A stretch of 38,110 bases of DNA from positions 1 through 38,110 of the forward strand of contig UQUV01000030.1 of NCBI GenBank assembly GCA_900544305.1, in the 5' to 3' direction. Both the position numbers and the translations under genes were made by a program. The notes under the pieces were generated by a model. The model was not told where the DNA came from and made no database searches. It saw only the letters and a list, made by a program, of their open reading frames with translations. Of this stretch, positions 17,167 through 25,996 are shown piece by piece. Origin of the DNA: an uncultured Porphyromonadaceae bacterium (GTDB lineage Bacteria; Bacteroidota; Bacteroidia; Bacteroidales; Muribaculaceae). How positions within the stretch are numbered: position 1 is the first letter of the stretch; the number at the start of each line of letters is the position of its first letter.

Positions 17167-20100
17167 TTAATAGTCACGTTGCACATCGGCAATTTTCTGC
17201 TGTAGTTTTCGCATCTGCTCTTCAGCAAGTACCCGTTTGTATTCAATCGGGGTGACTTGAATGAATTCGTCGGCATAGCGGTTCCACTCGTCCAGCATTT
17301 TTCTTGCCAGTTGTGATCCGGTGTACAAATAGTGTTGCCTGATGAGTTCGTGCAGCTCTTTTCGTGCAGTGGCGTTTTCAATGAGTGAAAGTTCCACCAT
17401 TTCCATGTTACAGAAGTAGTCAAACTTGCGCTCTCTGTCCCAAACATAGGCCACACCGCCGCTCATGCCGGCTGCAAAGTTTCGTCCGGTTTCTCCCAAA
17501 ACAACGACGCGTCCGCCGGTCATATACTCGCAACAGTGGTCGCCGACACCTTCAACAACGGCTATGGCACCGGAATTGCGGACAGCAAAGCGTTCGCCGG
17601 CCCGGCCGTTAATGTAGACTTCTCCGCTTGTCGCTCCATAAAGCAGCGTGTTGCCGGCTATGACATTATTCTCGGCCTCGAAATTGCTGCGTACGGGAGG
17701 CTGTACGGAAATACGTCCGCCGCTTAGTCCTTTGCCCAGATAGTCGTTGGCTTCACCTTCCAGACGGAAATCAATGCCGTGGGCAAGAAACGCTCCGAAG
17801 CTTTGTCCGGCAGAGCCTTTGAATTTTATGGAAATCGTATGCTCCGGTAAACCTGCATTTCCGTAACGTTCTGCCACTTTCCCTGAAAGCATGGCACCAA
17901 CGGCACGGTCGGTGTTGGCGATAGCGTACTCGAGTGACACTTCTTTCGTGCTGTCAAGGGCTTCTTGTGCCGCTTTGATGATGGAAACATCCTTTACATT
18001 GTCGATGTCGTGGATTTGCTCCGTCACGTGGTGGATGGCAGCGTCTGTGTCGACTTTGTGCAGCACACGGCTGAAGTCGAGTGTAGCTGCCTTGCTGCCT
18101 GCCGGTGCAGGAATTATTTCAATCAGGTCAGTTCGTCCGACGATGTCGTCCAATTTCCGGAAGCCCATTTCGGCCAGATATTCGCGCACTTCCTGGGCAA
18201 GGAAGCGGAAGTAGTTCACCACATATTTGTAGTGTCCGCGGAAATGCTTTCTGAGCTTCTCGTCCTGTGTGGCTACACCTACCGGACACATATTGGTGTG
18301 GCATTTTCTCATCATCACGCATCCCAGAACAATCAGAGCCGTTGTTCCGAATGCAAATTCTTCAGCTCCGAGAAGGGCCATGCTGATAATGTCGTGTCCG
18401 GTTTTGAGCTGTCCGTCAGTTTGCAGACGGACTTGTCCGCGCAGACCGTTGAGCACCAGTGTCTGTTGTGTTTCGCTCAAACCGATTTCCGGTGAAATGC
18501 CGGCATATCGCATGGATGACGCCGGGGAAGCACCTGTTCCGCCTTCTGCTCCGGAGATGACAATAAGGTCGGCTTTCGCTTTAACCACACCGGCAGCAAT
18601 GGCCCCGACACCGCTTTCTGCTACCAACTTAACGCTGATTTTAGCCTTCGGATTTACGTTCTTCAAATCGAAAATCAGTTGGGCCAAGTCTTCGATGGAG
18701 TAGATGTCGTGGTGGGGTGGAGGCGAGATAAGCGAAATTCCCGGTATCGAGTGACGTGTTTTGGCAATAACGCTGTCCACTTTAAATCCGGGAAGCTGTC
18801 CGCCTTCGCCAGGTTTTGCTCCCTGTGCCACTTTTATCTGTATCTCTTCTGCGTTAACAAGATATTCAGCCGTCACTCCGAAGCGTCCAGAGGCTATTTG
18901 TTTGGTCTTGCTCGACATGGATATACCTTCGAATGATTCATGGAAACGGTCGCTGTCTTCACCGCCTTCACCCGTGTTGCTGCGGGCTCCCAACATGTTC
19001 ATGGCGATGGCCAACGCTTCGTGTGCTTCCTTGCTGATGGCTCCAAACGACATGGCTCCGGTAACAAAGTGCTTGACAATATCTTCTACCGGCTCAACAT
19101 CGTCAATGCTTATCGGGTTGCGCTTGAAAGTAAAGAAGTCGCGGAGGAATATCGGGCTTTTTTTATTGTCGGCAAGTTGCGTGAATTCCTTGAACTTCTT
19201 GTAGCTGCCCAAGCGTGTGGCAAGCTGGAGCGTACTGATTGTTTCCGGGTTCCATGCGTGTTGTTCTCCGTCTTTGCGGTATGAAAATTGTCCGATGTTA
19301 GGCAGCAGCGGAGAGATTTCTTTCGGTAGGAATCCTGCATCGTGAAAGGCCGTATAGTCTTGTGCGATTTGTTCGAGGTTGATGCCTCCGATAGACGAAG
19401 TGGCGGTGCCGAAATATGTGTTGAGCAGATCTTCGCTCAGTCCGACAGCTTCGAATATCTTTGCACCACGGTAGGAGCGGATGGTGCTGATGCCCATTTT
19501 GCTCATCACTTTGTATAGGCCTTTACCGATGGCCTTAATATAATTCTTTTCTGCCGTTTCATAGTTCATCTGAACTTCGCCTTTTTTGACAAGGTCGTCG
19601 AGTACGGCAAATGCCATATACGGGTTGATGGCGCTTGCTCCGTATCCCAGAAGCAAGGCTGCGTGCATCACTTCGCGTATCTCACCGCTTTCAACAATCA
19701 ATGCCGTCTGCACGCGTTTCTGTACGGAAATCAAGTGATGGTGAACTGCACTCACGGCCAGCAGAGAAGGGATGGCCGCATATTCGGCATTGACACCTCT
19801 GTCTGACAGAATGATATAGTTTGCTCCTTCGTCAACGGCTTCTTCCGCTTTTTTGCAGAGTTGCGAAAGGGCGGCCTGAAGTCCGACCTTTTGTTTGCCG
19901 ACTTCAAACAGCATGGGCAACTTGACAGTGTTGAAGCCTTTGTAGCGGATATTGCACAGAATGTCGAGTTGTCGGTTGTTCAGTACCGGTTGAGGCAAAC
20001 GCACCATTTTACAGTGGGATTCGCTCGGCAGCAGAATGTTCATCCCTACGGCTCCGATATATTCAGTCAGTGACATGACCAGCTCTTCGCGGATTGGGTC

Positions 20101-21678
20101 GATGGCCGGATTCGTCACTTGTGCGAATTGCTGGCGGAAATAGTTGAACAGCAATTGCGGTTTTTCCGACAGAACGGCAAGAGGTGTATCGTTGCCCATC
20201 GAAGCAGTCGGCTCGGAACCGTTGTTACACATCGGCATGATGGTACGCTCGATGTCTTCGCGCGTAAAACCGAATGTGCGAAGTTTGCGTTCGTAGTCGG
20301 CTACACTGTTTTCAACTTTTCTGCCGCTGCGCAGTGTGTCGAGTTCTATTCTGTTGGTGGAGAGCCATTGACGGTACGGATGACCGGCAGCCAGTTGTCT
20401 TTTCAGTTCTCCATCATAGTATATTTTCCCTTCCAGGGTATCGATAAGAAGTATTTTTCCCGGTTGGAGCCGGCCTTTTTCTTTTATGTCACCGGCTTCA
20501 AAGTTGATGACTCCGGCTTCGCTCGCAACGACCATAATGTCATTTTTGGTAATGAGATAGCGTGCCGGGCGAAGGCCGTTACGGTCAAGCATTCCGCCAG
20601 CAAAACGTCCGTCGCTGAAAAGCAGCGCTGCAGGTCCGTCCCAGGGTTCCATGAGGATGGAATGATATTCATAGAATGCTTTCAGGTCTTCGCTGATTGG
20701 ATTTTTGTCGTTAAAGGATTCCGGCACAAGCATGGCCATTGCATGAGGCAGGCTTAATCCCGACATGACGAAAAATTCCAGTACATTGTCGAGCGATGCA
20801 CTGTCGCTCATGTTCGGTTGTATAATCGGCCGAATGTTGCGAATGTCGCCTAATGCAGGAGTTGAGAGTACGCTTTCACGTGCTTCCATCCATCCGCGGT
20901 TTCCGCGAATGGTGTTGATTTCGCCGTTGTGTGCCAAAAGGCGAAACGGCTGTGCCAAACTCCATGTTGGAAATGTGTTTGTGCTAAACCGCGAGTGCAC
21001 TACAGCCAGACCACTGGTAAAATAGGGCTGTGTAAGGTCGGGGAAATATTCTCTTACTTGTGTGGAGGAGAGCATTCCTTTATATACAATATTTTTGCTG
21101 GATAACGATACTATGTAAAAATCGCGGTCAGAAATGCGGTTCTCTATTTTCTTTCGGATAATGTAGAGTTTTTGCTCGAAGTGTTCAACATCGGTGACAC
21201 CGGTAATAAACACTTGTTTGATGTCGGGTTCGGTGGCAGCGGCATCTTTTCCCAAAATGTCGGAATTTACAGGCACATTGCGCAGGTGCATCAGTGTAAG
21301 GCCTTCGCGCTCGATTTCCTCAATCATAACGCTGAAAATATCGGCCTGTTTTGTTTCGTCTTTTGGTAGGAATACAAGCCCTGTGGCATATTTCCCTTTT
21401 TCCGGAACAGGAATGCCCTGCAGAAGGATAAACTCATGAGGAATCTGTACCATGATTCCTGCTCCGTCGCCGGTTTTATTGTCTGCGCCTTCTGCTCCGC
21501 GGTGTTTCATGTTTTCCAGTACTTTCAGAGCCGAGTCAACCAATTCGTGTGACTTGTCACCATGAATGTTTACGAGCATGCCGACACCGCATGCGTCGTG
21601 TTCGTATTGTGAATTATATAAGCCCTCTTGCGAGGGTTGTGCAAGTGGTTTCTTGCTGATAACTGCTTTAATTTTCAT
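17167..21678 (-). CDS. gltB: Glutamate synthase large subunit (GOGAT alpha)
   Basis: Hydrolyses glutamine and channels the ammonia to 2-oxoglutarate, forming glutamate. About 1503 residues, close to other bacterial GltB. I start at the ATG at 21678; a TTG at 21690 would add four residues. EHDACGVGM places the N-terminal nucleophile at Cys30, so a 29-residue propeptide should be removed. The class II amidotransferase domain is followed by the central domain and the FMN-binding synthase barrel. The 3Fe-4S cysteines are Cys1120, Cys1126 and Cys1131 (CVMMRKCHTNMC). The C-terminal beta-helix domain is rich in glycine, with GGRVVVLGETGRNFAAGMSGG. It is first in the operon with a good promoter upstream. 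Confidence 0.97.
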   Translation of the reverse strand: MKIKAVISKKPLAQPSQEGLYNSQYEHDACGVGMLVNIHGDKSHELVDSALKVLENMKHRGAEGADNKTGDGAGIMVQIPHEFILLQGIPVPEKGKYATGLVFLPKDETKQADIFSVMIEEIEREGLTLMHLRNVPVNSDILGKDAAATEPDIKQVFITGVTDVEHFEQKLYIIRKKIENRISDRDFYIVSLSSKNIVYKGMLSSTQVREYFPDLTQPYFTSGLAVVHSRFSTNTFPTWSLAQPFRLLAHNGEINTIRGNRGWMEARESVLSTPALGDIRNIRPIIQPNMSDSASLDNVLEFFVMSGLSLPHAMAMLVPESFNDKNPISEDLKAFYEYHSILMEPWDGPAALLFSDGRFAGGMLDRNGLRPARYLITKNDIMVVASEAGVINFEAGDIKEKGRLQPGKILLIDTLEGKIYYDGELKRQLAAGHPYRQWLSTNRIELDTLRSGRKVENSVADYERKLRTFGFTREDIERTIMPMCNNGSEPTASMGNDTPLAVLSEKPQLLFNYFRQQFAQVTNPAIDPIREELVMSLTEYIGAVGMNILLPSESHCKMVRLPQPVLNNRQLDILCNIRYKGFNTVKLPMLFEVGKQKVGLQAALSQLCKKAEEAVDEGANYIILSDRGVNAEYAAIPSLLAVSAVHHHLISVQKRVQTALIVESGEIREVMHAALLLGYGASAINPYMAFAVLDDLVKKGEVQMNYETAEKNYIKAIGKGLYKVMSKMGISTIRSYRGAKIFEAVGLSEDLLNTYFGTATSSIGGINLEQIAQDYTAFHDAGFLPKEISPLLPNIGQFSYRKDGEQHAWNPETISTLQLATRLGSYKKFKEFTQLADNKKSPIFLRDFFTFKRNPISIDDVEPVEDIVKHFVTGAMSFGAISKEAHEALAIAMNMLGARSNTGEGGEDSDRFHESFEGISMSSKTKQIASGRFGVTAEYLVNAEEIQIKVAQGAKPGEGGQLPGFKVDSVIAKTRHSIPGISLISPPPHHDIYSIEDLAQLIFDLKNVNPKAKISVKLVAESGVGAIAAGVVKAKADLIVISGAEGGTGASPASSMRYAGISPEIGLSETQQTLVLNGLRGQVRLQTDGQLKTGHDIISMALLGAEEFAFGTTALIVLGCVMMRKCHTNMCPVGVATQDEKLRKHFRGHYKYVVNYFRFLAQEVREYLAEMGFRKLDDIVGRTDLIEIIPAPAGSKAATLDFSRVLHKVDTDAAIHHVTEQIHDIDNVKDVSIIKAAQEALDSTKEVSLEYAIANTDRAVGAMLSGKVAERYGNAGLPEHTISIKFKGSAGQSFGAFLAHGIDFRLEGEANDYLGKGLSGGRISVQPPVRSNFEAENNVIAGNTLLYGATSGEVYINGRAGERFAVRNSGAIAVVEGVGDHCCEYMTGGRVVVLGETGRNFAAGMSGGVAYVWDRERKFDYFCNMEMVELSLIENATARKELHELIRQHYLYTGSQLARKMLDEWNRYADEFIQVTPIEYKRVLAEEQMRKLQQKIADVQRDY

Positions 21679-21736
21679 TGTTTCAATCAATACCTTTTTG
21701 TTTTTTTATATGCTTGTTTTGAGATTAAATGTAATG

Positions 21737-21767
21737 CAAATATATATAATAAAATCAAATTGACAAT
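21737..21767 (-). promoter_or_regulatory. Promoter of the gltB-gltD-asnB-dapF-dapL operon
   Basis: On the minus strand ATTG (21764-21767), 19 bases, TATATTTG (21737-21744). The start would be near 21730, with a leader of about 50 bases. The spacer 21768-21960, between divergent genes, is very AT-rich and holds no gene. Any nitrogen regulator site in it is not recognisable to me. Confidence 0.65.
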
Positions 21768-21962
21768 ATTTATAAATAAAAATATCATTTTGCTATATTT
21801 TGTGCTTATTGTGTGGAAAAATAAAAAACTTTCAAATTGCTTCCAAATTTCTGGAAAAGAGCAAAAAATAGGCGCTTATGTTTTGAGAAAAGTTAGTTTT
21901 ATAGTGTTTTTTTATAACTTTTGGAAATTTTGCATCAAATGTGGTGTCTGTCCTTGTCTGGC

Positions 21963-21993
21963 ATTGTTTTTTAGCGGAATTTCCGTAAGTTTG
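21963..21993 (+). promoter_or_regulatory. Promoter of the aldose-epimerase-like gene
   Basis: ATTG at 21963-21966, 19 bases, TAAGTTTG at 21986-21993. The expected start near 22000 leaves a leader of about 21 bases. This supports the ATG at 22021 and excludes longer readings starting upstream. Confidence 0.65.
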
Positions 21994-22020
21994 TGCAGGA
22001 ATAGAAAAAACTTTTGTACT

Positions 22021-22899
22021 ATGAAAAAAATTTCAAATGAGCAGTTGTCAGTTTGTGTTAACGATAAAGGTGCAGAATTGTGCAGTGTAGTGCGCAATAG
22101 TGACGGGCGTGAATTCCTGTGGCAGGCTAATCCTGAATATTGGGGACGCCATTCGCCTGTCTTGTTTCCGATTGTAGGCAGTTTGTGGAACAAGGAAATG
22201 CATCAGGATGGAGCCGTCTATCACATGAATCAGCATGGCTTTGCCCGTGACTCGGAGTTTGAACTGATTGCCGAATCTTTGGAGGCTGTCCGTTATCGGT
22301 TGAAGAGCAGTGACGCTACCAAACAGCTTTATCCTTATGACTTTGAGTTGGAAATTGGCTATCGTCTGAACGGAAACAAGATTGCCGTAGAATGGCAGGT
22401 GCGCAACACGGGTGTTAAAAAGATGCATTTTCAGATAGGAGCCCATCCGGCTTTCAATTATAAAGATTATGAAAAGGCGGGTGATGTGATGGGGTATCTC
22501 AAATTTGATACGGCACGCGACAGCTATCGCCTTTCATTGTTGGGGCAAAAAGGCTGTTTGTCCGACCGCACGATGGAACTGAAGGCGGATAAGGGATTGG
22601 TGCCCATCACAAAAACAACATTTGCCATTGATACGCTGTTGATTGAGCATAATCAGTTGCAGACCGTTGAATTGCTCGACAGTGAAAAATGTCCGTATCT
22701 GCGTGTTTCGTTTGATGCGCCGCTGATTGGCATCTGGTCGCCAAGAAAGGACGAATATGCGCCGTTTATTTGCATAGAGCCGTGGTACGGACGTTGCGAT
22801 CGGGAGGAATATACCGGCGAGTATGCCGACAGGGACTGGACGCAGCATCTTGAACCGGGAGAGGTGTTCAATGCCAGTTATACGATAGAAATATTATAA
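22021..22899 (+). CDS. Aldose 1-epimerase family protein, LacX type
   Basis: A 292-residue cytoplasmic protein of the galactose-mutarotase superfamily, which interconverts alpha and beta anomers of sugars. FLWQANPEYWGRHSPVLFP and QHGFARD (His72) are characteristic of the LacX-like branch, and GAHPAFNY gives a second conserved His142. The true sugar is unknown; LacX-like and glucose-6-phosphate epimerase members share the fold. I chose the ATG at 22021 because a promoter lies just upstream and the reading before it (mostly Phe/Lys/Asn) is not protein-like. It diverges from gltB and converges on the exported protein at 22952. Confidence 0.87.
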   Translation: MKKISNEQLSVCVNDKGAELCSVVRNSDGREFLWQANPEYWGRHSPVLFPIVGSLWNKEMHQDGAVYHMNQHGFARDSEFELIAESLEAVRYRLKSSDATKQLYPYDFELEIGYRLNGNKIAVEWQVRNTGVKKMHFQIGAHPAFNYKDYEKAGDVMGYLKFDTARDSYRLSLLGQKGCLSDRTMELKADKGLVPITKTTFAIDTLLIEHNQLQTVELLDSEKCPYLRVSFDAPLIGIWSPRKDEYAPFICIEPWYGRCDREEYTGEYADRDWTQHLEPGEVFNASYTIEIL

Positions 22900-22951
22900 T
22901 GTTCCGTAGAAAAATTTATGGTGGTGGGCAGGGGGATTTCTCTCTGTCCGT

Positions 22952-23701
22952 CTACTTTTTGATGATGGAGGCAAGTACCGTTTCCGACTGGACTTTGCCG
23001 CGTTTGTTCAGTGTCTGTTTCTTTACAACTCCAATGCCCGGTGCCAACCAGGTGCGTTCGTAGTTGACGTCTGATTTAGAGAACAGAGAGAAGGACACCT
23101 TGTATTTGGTATCTGTTTCAACGATATATGTATCGAATGTTCCAGCGGGAACAGTAATGCGCTCATGGCCTACACATTCATATCGTTGTGAGGAGATTGA
23201 CATCGTGTAGGATATGAACTTGATGGAAATGTCGACGCTGATAGGATAGGTTTTTACTTTTTGTCCTTTTTGCATCGTGTTGGGATATGGCGTGTCGCGG
23301 CTGTCGGCCGATGCCGTTACGGTGAGGTCGGAAGGCTTGATGTCGTCCTCTTTGGCATCTTTGGGAAAGAAACTTTTGATGATGGAATGGATGTCATTCT
23401 TGATGAATTCAATATTGTGTGCCATCCATTGGCTGTTGGTTAATGTATAAGTCACTGGAATGGCGGGCAGGGATTTTTCATTGTTCTGTTTGTCGTAATG
23501 GGTCAGTATTTTTACCGTCCACTTGCCGGGCGTTTTTTCTACTGAAACAGTTTCTTCCGTATATTTTGATACTTTATCGTCTGATTTACTCTGGTAGACC
23601 AGTTTCCAACCTTGTTGGGAACATACGGGTGCTTTTTCTATTTGTGCGTTGGAAATGAGGGGGATGAGCAGAAACAAGACTGCCATTACGTGTAGTTTCA
23701 T
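22952..23701 (-). CDS. Exported protein of unknown function (DUF3108/TapB-like)
   Basis: A 249-residue protein. The N-terminus (MKLHVMAVLFLLIPLISNAQ) is a good signal peptide, so it is probably periplasmic or surface-exposed. The rest is beta-rich. A segment near residues 170-230 combining GHERITVPAGTFDTYIVE with YERTWLAPGIGVVKKQ is reminiscent of DUF3108/TapB-like exported proteins, in which extracted sugar or lipid ligands are not established. I give that link as tentative. It is monocistronic, with its own promoter, and ends convergently with the epimerase gene without a clear terminator. Confidence 0.75.
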   Translation of the reverse strand: MKLHVMAVLFLLIPLISNAQIEKAPVCSQQGWKLVYQSKSDDKVSKYTEETVSVEKTPGKWTVKILTHYDKQNNEKSLPAIPVTYTLTNSQWMAHNIEFIKNDIHSIIKSFFPKDAKEDDIKPSDLTVTASADSRDTPYPNTMQKGQKVKTYPISVDISIKFISYTMSISSQRYECVGHERITVPAGTFDTYIVETDTKYKVSFSLFSKSDVNYERTWLAPGIGVVKKQTLNKRGKVQSETVLASIIKK

Positions 23702-23726
23702 AGTCTGTTGGTCATTTTTATTTTTA

Positions 23727-23757
23727 CGAAGATAGCGAAAGTGGAGATATTTTCAAA
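23727..23757 (-). promoter_or_regulatory. Promoter of the exported unknown protein
   Basis: On the minus strand TTTG (23754-23757), 19 bases, TATCTTCG (23727-23734), one base from the -7 consensus. The leader would be about 18 bases. The same TATCTTCG variant is used by the M49 peptidase gene. Confidence 0.6.
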
Positions 23758-23774
23758 GAGTAGAAAAGCAGAAA

Positions 23775-23805
23775 TAAAAAAAGGAAGCCCAATTGAGCTT
23801 CCTTT
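23775..23805 (-). terminator. Terminator of the first tRNA-Met unit
   Basis: Read on the minus strand, AAGGAAGC (23797-23804) and GCTTCCTT (23781-23788) form a stem that runs into a T-tract, eight bases after the tRNA. Confidence 0.85.
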
Positions 23806-23812
23806 GTGCTTG

Positions 23813-23886
23813 TAGCGGGATCGAGAATTGAACTCGAGACCTCCGGGTTATGAATCCGACGCTCTAACCAACTGAGCTATCCCGCC
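23813..23886 (-). tRNA. tRNA-Met (CAT), copy 1
   Basis: A full 74-base cloverleaf: 7-bp acceptor with G1-T72 wobble and A73, D stem GCTC/GAGC, anticodon loop TTCATAA, T arm TCGAG-TTCAATT-CTCGA. The C11-G24 pair is of the elongator kind rather than initiator. An A31-C39 mismatch closes the anticodon loop. CAT could also be a lysidine tRNA-Ile2, but the acceptor end fits Met better. CCA is not encoded. Confidence 0.92.
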
Positions 23887-23897
23887 GTTTGCGGGTG

Positions 23898-23929
23898 CAA
23901 AGATATGGCGAAATTTTTAATTGTGCAAA
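23898..23929 (-). promoter_or_regulatory. Promoter of tRNA-Met copy 1
   Basis: On the minus strand TTTG (23926-23929), 20 bases, TATCTTTG (23898-23905), a full consensus match just ahead of the tRNA 5' end. Confidence 0.7.
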
Positions 23930-24026
23930 TTTTTTGTTGCCCCTTTTGGGAAAAATGAAATGATCGCTGACAAAATGGATGAGGGAAGAATGGAGAGAAA
24001 CAAATGACGAATAATCGCCTGCTCAA

Positions 24027-24058
24027 TTTTTAATTACTGAAATCTTTTTGTATCTTCG
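24027..24058 (+). promoter_or_regulatory. Promoter of the M49 peptidase gene
   Basis: TTTT at 24027-24030, 20 bases, TATCTTCG at 24051-24058. It leaves a leader of about 20 bases before the ATG at 24085. Confidence 0.5.
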
Positions 24059-24084
24059 TGAAATAAAGCAACAAATAACACATT

Positions 24085-25728
24085 ATGAAAAAACACTTTA
24101 TCAAATTTTCAGCATTGCTGCTTGGTGCTGCAACTTTTGCAACAACGATGTCGTGTACCCAGCAGAAGGAATCTCCTATGAAAGCCAAGGTGGAGGAATT
24201 TGCGCCTGTTGAGTTGAAATCCGACCTTGCAAGTGGTTTGAATGACAAGGAAAAAGAGTTGGTGAAAATATTTTTCCAGATAGGAAAAATAACTGATGAC
24301 TTGTTCTGGAAACAGACATTTGGCGACAAGAGTCTGCTTGATACGATTTCAGACAACTATGCGAAAGACTTTGCCATGATACATTACGGCGTATGGGACC
24401 GTCTGGACAACAATAAGCCGTTTATTGAAGGATATGGCGAAAAACTTCCGATGTGCAACTATTATCCGCATGACATTACATTGGAAGAATTTAATGCATT
24501 TGAAGATGAAAACAAAGATTCATGGTATACGGTAATTCGTCGTAATGATGACGGTTCGCTGAAGAGCGTATGGTATCACGAAGAATATGCAGAAGAGATA
24601 GGACAGATTTGCGCATTGCTTGAAAAGGCAGTTGCTTTGGCAGAAAACCCGGGATTGAAAAACTATCTTGAAAAACGTATCGAGGCCTTCAAGACGGATG
24701 ATTATCTTGCCAGCGACCTTGCGTGGATGGACATGAAAGACAGCAAAATTGATTTTGTTACAGGTCCTATCGAAAGCTACGATGACAAGTTCCGCGAAAC
24801 GAAAACTTCCTACGAATCGTTTATCCTTTTGAAGGATGAGGAAAGAAGTAAGGACCTTGCCAAATTCGTTTCCATGCTTCCGGCACTTCAAAAGGAATTG
24901 CCTTGCGCTCCGGAGTATAAGACCTTTGTTCCCGGCACTTCTTCTGACTTGAATGTCTATGATGTAGTGTTCTATGCAGGTGACTGCAATGCCGGTAGCA
25001 AGACTATTGCCATCAATCTTCCGAACGACGACCGCGTACACGCTTTGAAGGGTACACGTCGTCTTCAGTTGAGAAACTCCATGAAAGCGAAGTTTGACAA
25101 GATTCTTATGCCAATCGGTGAGCTTATTGTAACTCCGGAACAGCAGAAATATCTTAATTTCGATGCGTTCTTCTGGAATGTGACTTTCCACGAAGTGGCT
25201 CACGGATTAGGCGTTAAGCAGACGATTAACGGTAAGGGTAGTGTGGATGCCGCTATGGGTACGGAAAAAACATCATGGGAAGAAGCGAAAGCCGATATCC
25301 TCGGTCTGTTTATGGTTACGAAGCTTGTAGAAATGGGTGAAATCACCAACATTACGTCGGAAGATGCCATTGCCACCTATATTGCCGGTATCCTTCGTTC
25401 TGTAAGATTCGGTGCCGCTTCGTCACACGGTAAGGCAAACATGATGTGCTTCAACTATATGGAAAAAGCCGGCGCATTTACGCGCGATGACAAAGGTCAG
25501 TATGTAATTGACTTTGAAAAGGCTAAAGAAGCAATGAACGGTTGGGCTGCTTTGATTCTTAAAACTCAAGGCGACGGCGACGTTGAATTTGCAACGAAGT
25601 ACAGAGCTGAAAACGGAAGCATTACTCCGGCTCTTCAGGCTGACCTTGATAAAATCAACAGTGCCGGTATTCCTCGCGATATCCGATTCATTCAGGGCGT
25701 AGACGTACTTTTCGGCGAAACAAAATAA
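24085..25728 (+). CDS. M49-family dipeptidyl-peptidase III-like lipoprotein
   Basis: A 547-residue zinc metallopeptidase-like protein. The signal ends in TTMSC, a lipobox with Cys24, so it is a predicted lipoprotein. The zinc site reads HEVAHGLG with His369, Glu370 and His373, and the second motif EEAKAD gives Glu399, Glu400 and Asp404. Classical DPP III has HEXXGH (a hexapeptide) and EECRAE-type second motif; here the first motif is the pentapeptide HExxH, known in a minority of M49 members. Its length is shorter than human DPP III (about 730), as in other bacterial homologues. It probably trims dipeptides from oligopeptides in the periplasm or at the surface. It is monocistronic, with a strong terminator, and is flanked by two identical tRNA-Met genes on the other strand. 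Confidence 0.85.
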   Translation: MKKHFIKFSALLLGAATFATTMSCTQQKESPMKAKVEEFAPVELKSDLASGLNDKEKELVKIFFQIGKITDDLFWKQTFGDKSLLDTISDNYAKDFAMIHYGVWDRLDNNKPFIEGYGEKLPMCNYYPHDITLEEFNAFEDENKDSWYTVIRRNDDGSLKSVWYHEEYAEEIGQICALLEKAVALAENPGLKNYLEKRIEAFKTDDYLASDLAWMDMKDSKIDFVTGPIESYDDKFRETKTSYESFILLKDEERSKDLAKFVSMLPALQKELPCAPEYKTFVPGTSSDLNVYDVVFYAGDCNAGSKTIAINLPNDDRVHALKGTRRLQLRNSMKAKFDKILMPIGELIVTPEQQKYLNFDAFFWNVTFHEVAHGLGVKQTINGKGSVDAAMGTEKTSWEEAKADILGLFMVTKLVEMGEITNITSEDAIATYIAGILRSVRFGAASSHGKANMMCFNYMEKAGAFTRDDKGQYVIDFEKAKEAMNGWAALILKTQGDGDVEFATKYRAENGSITPALQADLDKINSAGIPRDIRFIQGVDVLFGETK

Positions 25729-25753
25729 CGACTCAGATTACAGATATTTATAG

Positions 25754-25796
25754 TTCAGGGGCTACACCTCGCGGGGTGCAGCCTCTGAATATTTTT
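25754..25796 (+). terminator. Terminator of the M49 peptidase gene
   Basis: TTCAGGGGCT (25754-25763) pairs over 10 positions with AGCCTCTGAA (25780-25789), and CACC/GGTG pairs inside. It is followed by TATTTTTAA. Confidence 0.85.
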
Positions 25797-25838
25797 AACC
25801 CAAATTGGTCATTAGACTTCATCGTGGGTTTGGGTTAA
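25795..25838. repeat. 10-bp perfect inverted repeat
   Basis: TTAACCCAAA at 25795-25804 and TTTGGGTTAA at 25829-25838, separated by 24 bases, directly after the peptidase terminator. There is no T-tract, so it is probably not a terminator. It may be a protein-binding site or a relic. Confidence 0.5.
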
Positions 25839-25872
25839 TGTTGACATTCAAAATGTTGAATTGCATGAAAAT

Positions 25873-25899
25873 AAAAAAGGAAGCTCATTGAGCTTCCTT
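25873..25899 (-). terminator. Terminator of the second tRNA-Met unit
   Basis: Read on the minus strand, a 10-bp perfect stem (25877-25886 with 25890-25899, three-base loop) runs into a T-tract. It is a near copy of the terminator at 23775. Confidence 0.88.
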
Positions 25900-25911
25900 C
25901 ATTTATGCTTG

Positions 25912-25985
25912 TAGCGGGATCGAGAATTGAACTCGAGACCTCCGGGTTATGAATCCGACGCTCTAACCAACTGAGCTATCCCGCC
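25912..25985 (-). tRNA. tRNA-Met (CAT), copy 2
   Basis: Identical in all 74 bases to the tRNA at 23813-23886 and in the same orientation, 2.1 kb away. The anticodon loop is TTCATAA. The flanks are also alike: the terminator, the ten bases before it, and the promoter. This indicates duplication of the whole unit. Confidence 0.92.
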
Positions 25986-25996
25986 GTTTGCGAGTG

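Noticed and set aside
21628..22020. 131-codon extension of the aldose epimerase gene
   Set aside because: Phe/Lys/Asn-rich translation of AT-rich spacer that would begin inside gltB; a promoter lies between it and the ATG at 22021.
23813..23886. Reading the CAT tRNAs as initiator tRNA
   Set aside because: The stem has GGA/CCC rather than three G-C pairs, and position 11-24 is C-G instead of the A-U seen in initiators; acceptor position 1 is only a G-T wobble, not a mismatch.
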